5,454 nucleotides of DNA from Bacteroidales bacterium (GTDB lineage Bacteria > Bacteroidota > Bacteroidia > Bacteroidales > Porphyromonadaceae): assembly GCA_004555765.1 (NCBI GenBank), contig SFHG01000077.1, forward strand, positions 1-5,454, in the 5' to 3' direction. Shown here one piece after another: positions 1 through 5,454 of the stretch. Below the pieces are notes generated by a model. That model was not told the DNA's origin and did no database searches. It was given only the letters and a program-made list of their open reading frames with translations. A program made the translations under genes and the position numbers. The number at the start of each line of letters is the position of its first letter. Within the stretch, counting starts at the first letter, position 1.

Positions 1-1
1 G

Positions 2-1072
2 ACGAATAAGGGCGCCCTTACGGATCTGGACGGTAACTTCACCATCGCAGACATTCCCGCAAACGCCACCCTCCGCATCTCTTACATCGGCTACAAGACC
101 GAGGAGATCGCGCTTAACGGCCGCACGACGCTCGCCGTCAAGCTTGTCCCAGACTCTGAGCTCCTTGATGAAGTCGTGGTGACGGCTCTCGGTATCAAGC
201 GCTCTCAGAAAGCCCTCTCCTACAACGTCCAAGAGCTCAAGAGCGACGCACTTACGACCTCCAAAGATGCCAACTTCATTAACTCCTTAAACGGGAAGGT
301 CGCAGGGCTCAATATCAATGCCTCTTCTGCCGGCGTGGGCGGCGCGACTAAGGTCGTGATGCGTGGCACAAAATCCGTCGAAGGATCCAATAATGCACTT
401 TACGTTATCGATGGTGTGCCTATGTTTTCCACCACGGGAGCTCAAGGCTCCGGTCGCTTTGATTCCCAAGGTACTACCGAAGGTATGGCAGACATAAATC
501 CGGATGACATCGCGTCCATCAGCGTATTGACCGGTGCTTCTGCAGCGGCTCTATATGGTTCTGCAGCGGCTAATGGCGCCATTTTGATTACCACCAAGAA
601 AGGGGCATCCGGAGCCGTGAGGGTTTCGTATTCGCTCAATGCCGACTGGGGTACGCCGTTTATCCTGCCTCCGTTTCAGAATCGATACGGGAACGACGGC
701 GATATTCAAAGTTGGGGACACAAGCTTGCAGACGGAGAAGATCGCTTCAATGTGGAAGACTTCTTCCGTACGGCAAGCAATATGACGCACTCACTATCTG
801 TGTCCGGAGGATCCGAAATGAATCAGACCTATGTCTCGGCTTCTGTAACCAATGCTTCGGGATTGATTCCCAATAATGCGTATAATCGATACAACTTTGG
901 AGCAAGAAACACCACTCAGCTCCTGGAAAAACGATTGACTCTGGACGCTTCAGCCAACTATATCATCCAATACAACCGCAATTTCATCAACCAAGGTGAG
1001 TATGGGAACCCCCTCGCACCGGCTTACTTGATGCCTCGTGGCGATAGCAATGCGAAGGTGAAGAACTTCTAA
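2..1072 (+). CDS. SusC-like transporter, N-terminal portion (domain tail, TonB-box region, plug, first barrel strands)
   Basis: The frame is open from the window edge; the GTG at 176 is internal and not a real start. Positions 2 to about 150 encode the end of a CarboxypepD_reg-like domain (LTDLDGNFTI at 17-46, then RISYIGYKTEEI). The conserved DEVVVTALGIKR segment lies at 167-202, where SusC proteins carry their TonB-contact region. The plug follows: GKVAGLNI, VVMRGTKSVEG and LYVIDGVPM (398-424), then the SusC/RagA signature DINPDDIASISVLTGASAA...LYGSAAANGAILITTKKG at 491-604. The usual Arg of the GSRAANG motif is Ala here. Early barrel strands follow up to the TAA. If translated alone, the product would have signal, plug and only a few strands, and could not form a working pore. 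The first 120 codons are much richer in third-position G/C than those that follow. Confidence 0.9.
   Translation, partial: TNKGALTDLDGNFTIADIPANATLRISYIGYKTEEIALNGRTTLAVKLVPDSELLDEVVVTALGIKRSQKALSYNVQELKSDALTTSKDANFINSLNGKVAGLNINASSAGVGGATKVVMRGTKSVEGSNNALYVIDGVPMFSTTGAQGSGRFDSQGTTEGMADINPDDIASISVLTGASAAALYGSAAANGAILITTKKGASGAVRVSYSLNADWGTPFILPPFQNRYGNDGDIQSWGHKLADGEDRFNVEDFFRTASNMTHSLSVSGGSEMNQTYVSASVTNASGLIPNNAYNRYNFGARNTTQLLEKRLTLDASANYIIQYNRNFINQGEYGNPLAPAYLMPRGDSNAKVKNF
538..571 (+). repeat. 13-bp perfect direct repeat inside the susC plug signature
   Basis: TTCTGCAGCGGCT occurs at 538-550 and again at 559-571, a 21-nt period with an 8-nt spacer. Both copies encode Ser-Ala-Ala-Ala in the conserved ASAAALYGSAAANG stretch. 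Slippage between the copies would delete or add 7 residues in frame. The repeat follows partly from the protein motif, although the second copy replaces the usual Arg with Ala. Confidence 0.6.
1070..1072 (+). other. Premature in-frame TAA in susC
   Basis: The codons read aag aac ttc TAA aag ttc gac, with conserved SusC sequence on both sides. A one-base change from GAA, AAA or CAA would create it. From memory of related SusC proteins, Glu is common after KNF, so G to T at 1070 is my preferred guess. The normal stops of susC and susD in this window are both TGA. The next in-frame ATG is at 1196, 123 nt downstream of the stop. Confidence 0.9.
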
Positions 1073-1195
1073 AAGTTCGACCCGGGCAAAGGGTATTACG
1101 TTCAAAACTGGGGCTATGGTGATGGCGATTATACCCTCCAAAATCCCTATTGGGTAGCCTATCGCAATCTTCGGGAGACCAAACGCGAACGTTAT

Positions 1196-2947
1196 ATGCT
1201 CTCCTTCAACGCCTCCTATGACATCCTCAAATGGAGCGACTCCGATAAGTGGAGTATCTCAGGTCGCATCCGTACCGATGCGACGAATATCCTCGGTACA
1301 GACAAGCGTTTCGACACAACGTCAAAAGTGCTTAGTCCGGATAAAAGCGGTTTTTATGGAGAACTTAAAGGCACTGATCGGCAGACGTACGGAGATTTGA
1401 TCACCACAGTCAATAAGGAGTTCGAGCTCGATCAAAATAACCGTCTCAACCTAAATGCCACACTCGGGACCTCTATCCAAGATACACGATATGATGCGTC
1501 CAATATCCAAGGACCGCTCAAGAATGATGGCATCCCCAATGAATTCAACATCTTTAATATAAATCAGGGACACGGCAATACCTCGCTTGTGCCATCAGGC
1601 TGGATAGAACAGACCCAAAGCATCTTTGCCTCTGCCGAGCTTGGTTGGAATTCTTACCTCTATCTGACGCTCACGGGACGCAACGACTGGGCTTCTCAGC
1701 TCGCCAACTCCCCTCAAAAATCCTTCTTCTACCCCTCTGTCGGTCTTTCTGCAGTGATTACGGAGATGCTGAATGATGAGGCAAAAGCGGCGTCTCGGAA
1801 TGTGCTTCCTTACCTTAAAGTTCGTGCCTCTTACGCTTCTGTGGCCTCCCCTTTCCAGAGGGGACTCACGTCACCGACTTACGGATTTGATCCTCAGTCC
1901 AAGACCTATAAGAGTATTACATTTTTCCCGGTAGGGCAGCTTTATCCGGAGCGTACGAATTCGTATGAACTGGGATTCAGTTCCCGCTGGTTCAAAGGTC
2001 TCCTCACGATGGATGCCACTTACTATCTGACGAATACGACCAATCAGACCATCTTCTCCTCTGTGGCTGCAGGATCCGGATACTCCGGCATCTATATTCA
2101 GACCGGTAATGTTCGAAATCAAGGTGTGGAACTGGCTCTTGGTCTCCACCTCGGACAAGAAGACGGCGTTCTTTTTGATTCCAATTTCACTCTTGGTTAT
2201 AATAAGAATGAGATTATGGAATTGGCCGAGAACTATACCAATCCCATCACCGGACAAAAGGAGAGCAAAGAGTTCCTCCAAAAAGGCAGCATAGAACCCC
2301 TCTCTTTTATCTTGAAGACAGGAGGCACGCTTGGAGATCTCTACACAAATTCAGACTTCCGCAGAGATGCCACAGGGCGCATCGTCGTGGGAAATGACGG
2401 TGGAGTGAATACGGAAAACCTTGCTAATGGAGAGCGCTTGAAGCTTGGTTCTGTCCTCCCAGACTATACGTGGGGCTGGAATAACGAGTTTACCTATAAG
2501 GGATTTTCTGTGGGTGCACTCGTCAGTGGTCGTGTAGGGGGAATCGTCGTCTCTATGACTGAGGCGGCTATGGATCACTACGGAGTGAGCGAGGCTTCGG
2601 CCGCAGCCCGGGATCTCGGATACGTCGAAGTAGATGGTCTCACCATTGATCCCCACAGCTATTACTTCGCGAGGGGCAAGAATCGCTTGGCGCAGTATTA
2701 CACCTATGATGCCACCAACATCCGTCTTTCGGAGGCACACATCGGATATCGCCTCCCCAGAAAATACCTGTGGAACGTGGTCGACGTGACTCTCTCACTG
2801 TATGGCCGTAACCTCGCCTTTCTTTACAACAAAGCTCCTTTTGATCCGGAGAGCGTTTCATCTACAGGTAACTATGCCCAGGGCGTGGATTACTTTATGC
2901 TCCCCTCTCAACGGACTTTCGGTCTTAATCTCAAGCTTAACTTTTGA
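1196..2947 (+). CDS. SusC-like transporter, C-terminal beta-barrel portion downstream of the nonsense codon
   Basis: The open frame really begins at 1073; 1196 is only its first ATG. It encodes most of the TonB-dependent receptor barrel. Family landmarks appear in order: GRNDWASQL, FFYPSVGLSAVITEM, LKVRASYASVASPFQ, YPERTNSYELGFSSRWF, DATYYLTNTTNQTIF, a strand run through LPDYTWGWNNEF, then NIRLSEAHIGYRLP, LYGRNLAFLY (2801-2830), NKAPFDPES, STGNYAQGVDYFMLPSQ and a terminal LNLKLNF ending in the Phe typical of outer-membrane barrels. There is no signal peptide after 1196, so a product started there would not reach the outer membrane. It is therefore best read as the remainder of the broken gene, not as an independent one. 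The motifs are undamaged, which argues that the interruption is recent or artefactual. Confidence 0.85.
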   Translation: MLSFNASYDILKWSDSDKWSISGRIRTDATNILGTDKRFDTTSKVLSPDKSGFYGELKGTDRQTYGDLITTVNKEFELDQNNRLNLNATLGTSIQDTRYDASNIQGPLKNDGIPNEFNIFNINQGHGNTSLVPSGWIEQTQSIFASAELGWNSYLYLTLTGRNDWASQLANSPQKSFFYPSVGLSAVITEMLNDEAKAASRNVLPYLKVRASYASVASPFQRGLTSPTYGFDPQSKTYKSITFFPVGQLYPERTNSYELGFSSRWFKGLLTMDATYYLTNTTNQTIFSSVAAGSGYSGIYIQTGNVRNQGVELALGLHLGQEDGVLFDSNFTLGYNKNEIMELAENYTNPITGQKESKEFLQKGSIEPLSFILKTGGTLGDLYTNSDFRRDATGRIVVGNDGGVNTENLANGERLKLGSVLPDYTWGWNNEFTYKGFSVGALVSGRVGGIVVSMTEAAMDHYGVSEASAAARDLGYVEVDGLTIDPHSYYFARGKNRLAQYYTYDATNIRLSEAHIGYRLPRKYLWNVVDVTLSLYGRNLAFLYNKAPFDPESVSSTGNYAQGVDYFMLPSQRTFGLNLKLNF

Positions 2948-2959
2948 TCGGAATCAGCT

Positions 2960-4519
2960 ATGACAAAGAATATACTTTTTCTCGCTCTTTTTGCCGGAGG
3001 CATACTTAGCTCCTGCACAGGGAAGTTTGAGGAGTACAATCGTGATCTCTATGGAGCAACAGACGAGGACTTGCTTCGTACTGCTCAAAACGGCAACGAA
3101 CTCAAGAACTTGATTACTTGGGTCGTTCCAAATCAAGAAAATGGCTATCAGATGACGTTCAGCATCGTCGGTGGACCTCTCTCAGGCTTTGCTGCTGCTA
3201 CCGGTTTCATCGATGATATTGCGGCATATACTCCGCGCTCCGGGTGGGTGAACTATCCCTATCAGGACACCTACGCTAATCACTTGTACACCAACTTCCG
3301 TCCGATCCAGAATGCGACAAAGGGAGATCTATCCAAGCCTAATTATGCCATAGGCTCTATCCTGCGGATAGCGATTACGCACTATGTCAGCGACATCTAT
3401 GGCCCCGTGCCCTACTCCAAAGTGACCGGGATTTCACTTAATGCCGTATATGACACACAAAAAGAACTGTACACGGCTATGTTGGCAGACCTGAAAGCAG
3501 CCGCCGAGGCGTTGGATGCCAATCCAATTGTGGCAGAAAAATATGCAGACTATGACGATGTGTACGGAGGAGATCTCAGGAAATGGGCCAAATACGCCCG
3601 CTCTCTGATGCTTCGGATGTCCTTACGGATATCCAAGGCAGATCCTACGATGGCGCAACAATATGCTGAGTGGGCTGTCTCGAAAGGGGTCATCACGGAG
3701 AATGCCGACAATGCTTTAATCAAATCCAATGACAACCCCTACACCAAGATTGAACAAGCTTGGGGTGATCAAAGAGTAGGCGCCGACATCGTCGGATATC
3801 TCTCGGCATACAAAGACCCTCGCCTCGAAAAGATGATCAAACCCGGCTCTACCGGTATTTTTGTGGGACTGATCGCCGGGAAAAAGGCTATCAAGGAGGA
3901 TGCAGATACCCGCAATAAGTATGCGTACACCAATTCCACAAACACTTCTCCTATGATGTGGATCTCGGCAGCAGAGGTTTCTTTCCTAAAGGCTGAAGGT
4001 AAACTCTTGGGCTGGAATATGGGGACAGAGGATGCCAAGACCCTTTACGAAAATGGGATCAAACTCTCCTTTGAGCAATGGGACGCAACCGGCGTCGATG
4101 AGTACCTCAAAGTAACTTCCCTCAGAAAAGGATACGTGGATCCCATTCAGCCGGATCACAGTAACCCGGACTTCGAGAGCGATGTAACCGTGGCTTGGGA
4201 TAGTGCCAAAGGTGATGTCGAAGCTCAGAAAGCTATGATCGCCACCCAGAAGTGGATTGCACTTTTCCCCTATAATACGATTGAGGCTTGGGCTGAATGG
4301 CGCCGTACCGGCTACCCGAACCTTTTGCCCGCCCTCGTCAATAAGAGTGGAGGTGTTGTGGAAGACATCCACAGAGTGAACGGCCGAGATAGAGGAGGCA
4401 TGAGACGGCTTACCTTTGCACAATCCGAGTACGAAAATAATAAAGACGGATTACAGAGTGGCATCCAAGACCTCGGAGGAAAAGACAGTTTTGCTACCGA
4501 TCTTTGGTGGGCAAAGTGA
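2960..4519 (+). CDS. SusD/RagB-family nutrient-binding outer-membrane lipoprotein
   Basis: Complete, 519 residues, a usual length for the SusD-like group that pairs with this type of SusC. SusD proteins are surface lipoproteins that cap the SusC pore and bind the incoming glycan. The start is the first ATG after the susC stop, in the same frame, and gives a lipoprotein signal with lipobox LSSC (Cys19). Family landmarks: FEEYNRD just after the lipid anchor, SDIYGPVPYS (144-153), LRKWAKYARSLMLRMSLRI (206-224), DPRLEKM (286-292), a TPR-like helix ISAAEVSFLKAEGKLLGW (335-352), QKWIALFPYNTIEAWAEWRR (430-449) with TGYP next, RRLTFAQSEYENN (482-494), and a terminal TDLWWAK. The strong C-terminal signature suggests the SusD-like group near Pfam PF12741/PF12771, named from memory. 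The 12-nt gap after susC implies co-transcription. No strong Shine-Dalgarno sequence is visible, as is common in Bacteroidota. The gene looks intact although its transporter partner is interrupted. The substrate cannot be read from the sequence. Confidence 0.95.
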   Translation: MTKNILFLALFAGGILSSCTGKFEEYNRDLYGATDEDLLRTAQNGNELKNLITWVVPNQENGYQMTFSIVGGPLSGFAAATGFIDDIAAYTPRSGWVNYPYQDTYANHLYTNFRPIQNATKGDLSKPNYAIGSILRIAITHYVSDIYGPVPYSKVTGISLNAVYDTQKELYTAMLADLKAAAEALDANPIVAEKYADYDDVYGGDLRKWAKYARSLMLRMSLRISKADPTMAQQYAEWAVSKGVITENADNALIKSNDNPYTKIEQAWGDQRVGADIVGYLSAYKDPRLEKMIKPGSTGIFVGLIAGKKAIKEDADTRNKYAYTNSTNTSPMMWISAAEVSFLKAEGKLLGWNMGTEDAKTLYENGIKLSFEQWDATGVDEYLKVTSLRKGYVDPIQPDHSNPDFESDVTVAWDSAKGDVEAQKAMIATQKWIALFPYNTIEAWAEWRRTGYPNLLPALVNKSGGVVEDIHRVNGRDRGGMRRLTFAQSEYENNKDGLQSGIQDLGGKDSFATDLWWAK

Positions 4520-4528
4520 TCGCAAAGA

Positions 4529-4542
4529 CTTGAGAAATCAAG
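4529..4542 (+). repeat. Small intercistronic hairpin (5-bp stem, GAAA loop)
   Basis: CTTGA-GAAA-TCAAG forms a perfect 5-bp inverted repeat closed by a GNRA-type tetraloop, 9 nt after the susD stop and 18 nt before the next start. It is followed by ctaaaatg rather than a T-run, so it is not an intrinsic terminator. It could mark a processing or stability point between the two cistrons, but a stem this short can also arise by chance. Confidence 0.4.
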
Positions 4543-4560
4543 CTAAAATGAAAGAAGAAT

Positions 4561-5454
4561 ATGATTCTACACAATACTTTATATCGAACAAGTGCTTTAG
4601 GACTCTTGACTATGCTCTCGTTTTCGGGTTGCAATAAGGTTGATCCCGTTCCGGTGGATACACCGCTTATTCCGATAAAGACGGAAGCGCTTAAAGCCTA
4701 TAAGTCAAATATGATGAGTCGCCCTGTGACCATCGGCATCCTCAACGGGTGGAAGGCCACTAATGGAGTGATGCTCATAAGTACCCCCGACAGTCTTGAT
4801 GTCATCGTTGTCAAAGACGTATCCTCAGAGCTCACCTCGGCTCAAACAGAAGACCTGAAGAATGTTCGCGAGAAAAAGCTTACCAAAGTATTGCTTTCCT
4901 GTGACCTTTATTCGGTGGATGAAGCGGCTGCCAAAGAGCTCAAAACACGACAGACTGCCGAGAGAAAGTCGCTCATCGCGACTTGGAAAGGGGATGCAGT
5001 CCCCGATGAGGAGACTCAGTCGAAGTTGCTTGCCGACCTTGAGAAAAAAGTCAATGAAGAGGTCGTTGCCAAGGCCATTGCTTCCGAAAAAGGTTACGTA
5101 GAGACTATCTACAAAGTGGTAAACGAGTCAGGATTCGACGGCATCTACGTCAAACTCCCTGCTTCGTTTGGGGTGCTTTCGAGAGCGCATACCAAGGACT
5201 TCCTTGGGGGCATGCTCTCCGAAACTGTGGAAAAAGGCAAGTACCTTGCCGTTGCTACACCTTTTGAAGACGCCCGTGCTGAGATTGAGAAAGCCACTTG
5301 GGTCATTTACGATCACAAGGTTATCGAGCATCGGATCAGTGCCATTAGCTCGGAAGCAGCAGCTTGGAGCAACAATCGTTATCTCCCGATGGTAGACCTT
5401 GCAGACGACACTAATTCAGCCGGATTCCTTGACTCGAAAATCTTTTCCCCGGAT
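4561..5454 (+). CDS. GH18-like surface lipoprotein, 3'-partial, probable non-catalytic glycan-binding protein
   Basis: The first 298 residues are present and the frame is still open at the window end. The start is fixed by an in-frame TGA at 4549-4551: the ATG at 4561 is the first available, follows a purine-rich AAAGAAGAAT, and yields a lipoprotein signal with lipobox FSGC (Cys24). After a Pro-rich linker come EALKAYKSN (42-50), RPVTIGILNGW (54-64), STPDSLDVIVVKD (74-86), LTSAQTEDLKNVREKKLTKV (91-110) and LLSCDLY. These match the N-terminal half of the TIM-barrel GH18 lipoproteins of Bacteroides loci (the BT1044/EndoBT-like group, probably Pfam PF16141; recalled, not searched). At the expected active-site strand, GFDGIYVKLP (191-200), only D193 and G194 of DGxDxDxE remain; Tyr196, Lys198 and Pro200 replace the acidic positions. 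ATWVIYDHKVIEH (246-258) resembles a later barrel strand. Residues about 120-180 form a charged, helix-rich stretch. I infer surface glycan binding, not hydrolysis. C-terminal domains are unseen. Confidence 0.87.
   Translation, partial: MILHNTLYRTSALGLLTMLSFSGCNKVDPVPVDTPLIPIKTEALKAYKSNMMSRPVTIGILNGWKATNGVMLISTPDSLDVIVVKDVSSELTSAQTEDLKNVREKKLTKVLLSCDLYSVDEAAAKELKTRQTAERKSLIATWKGDAVPDEETQSKLLADLEKKVNEEVVAKAIASEKGYVETIYKVVNESGFDGIYVKLPASFGVLSRAHTKDFLGGMLSETVEKGKYLAVATPFEDARAEIEKATWVIYDHKVIEHRISAISSEAAAWSNNRYLPMVDLADDTNSAGFLDSKIFSPD

Larger units (their letters stand above)
2..2947 (+). pseudogene. susC-like TonB-dependent transporter gene, 5'-partial, interrupted by an in-frame TAA
   Basis: Gene-level entry for a SusC/RagA-family outer-membrane transporter, which imports oligosaccharides (or peptides in RagA) together with a SusD partner. 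One frame runs from the window edge to the TGA at 2945-2947: 981 codons, of which codon 357 (1070-1072) is TAA. In order it shows the tail of a carboxypeptidase-regulatory-like domain, the DEVVVTALGIKR signature, the plug, and a long beta-barrel ending in a C-terminal Phe. About 60 N-terminal residues, including the signal peptide, should lie upstream, giving a usual family length near 1,040. Reading through the stop (KNF-stop-KFDPGKGYYVQNW) keeps the frame and the family pattern, so the lesion is one substitution, not an indel. No other damage is visible. Seen: the stop and the intact frame. Inferred: loss of function. A sequencing error is the main alternative. The neighbouring susD and GH18-like genes are its expected partners. 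Confidence 0.85.

Noticed and set aside
1070..1072. Alternative genetic code or programmed readthrough at TAA
   Set aside because: I know of no bacterial code that reassigns TAA alone, no other in-frame TAA occurs in the three genes, and no recoding structure is evident next to the codon.
1871..2281. 136-codon antisense open frame opposite the susC barrel
   Set aside because: The sense strand encodes clear TonB-dependent receptor barrel sequence here; the antisense translation has no recognisable features.
2936..2960. Possible Bacteroidota -7 promoter element (TAACTTTTG) before susD
   Set aside because: The spacing does not fit TAnnTTTG, and the bases encode the conserved C-terminal LNF and stop of SusC; no matching -33 element is visible.
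2945..2962. susC TGA followed in the same frame by susD after four sense codons, suggesting a readthrough fusion
   Set aside because: A fused SusD would lose its free lipoprotein N-terminus; the arrangement is an ordinary short operon gap.
3986..4423. 145-codon antisense open frame opposite susD
   Set aside because: It lies wholly within strongly conserved susD sequence, resembles no recognisable protein, and is best read as a shadow of the sense codons.
4548..4637. Short frame starting at the ATG at 4548 (MKEEYDSTQYF...)
   Set aside because: It is out of frame with the long conserved lipoprotein frame that opens at 4561, has no signal or domain, and stops after 29 codons.

Overview
The window looks like part of a Bacteroidota polysaccharide- or glycoprotein-utilisation locus, most likely from a Bacteroidales bacterium. 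The evidence is a tandem susC-like/susD-like pair followed by a third surface-lipoprotein gene, all on the + strand, with Bacteroidota-type lipoboxes, no strong Shine-Dalgarno sequences and mixed, roughly 50% GC coding sequence. A Porphyromonas-like or related member is possible, but the sequence alone does not fix the genus.

Layout. Positions 2-2947 encode a SusC/RagA-type TonB-dependent transporter whose N-terminus lies upstream of the window. Its reading frame is cut by a single in-frame TAA at 1070-1072. The same frame then continues with fully conserved SusC sequence to a normal C-terminus and a TGA at 2945-2947. Positions 2960-4519 encode a complete 519-residue SusD/RagB-family lipoprotein, 12 nt after susC. 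After a 41-nt gap holding a small GNRA-loop hairpin, positions 4561-5454 encode the first 298 residues of a lipoprotein related to the GH18-like proteins of Bacteroides loci; it runs off the window end. The three genes are closely spaced and co-directional, so they are probably one operon with its promoter upstream of the window. I see no promoter, terminator, RNA gene, mobile element or CRISPR array.

How it would work. SusD and the third lipoprotein would capture a glycan at the cell surface, and SusC would import the oligosaccharide across the outer membrane using TonB energy. Two points stand out. First, the transporter carries a nonsense codon while everything downstream is intact, which suggests a very recent loss, a sequence error, or an allele that can be restored. 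Second, the third protein has a GH18-like fold signature, but the positions of the catalytic DxxDxDxE motif read D-G-I-Y-V-K-L-P. This points to a non-hydrolytic glycan-binding protein rather than an endoglycosidase. A third, weaker signal is an abrupt drop in third-position GC inside susC near position 361, compatible with mosaicism among susC paralogues.
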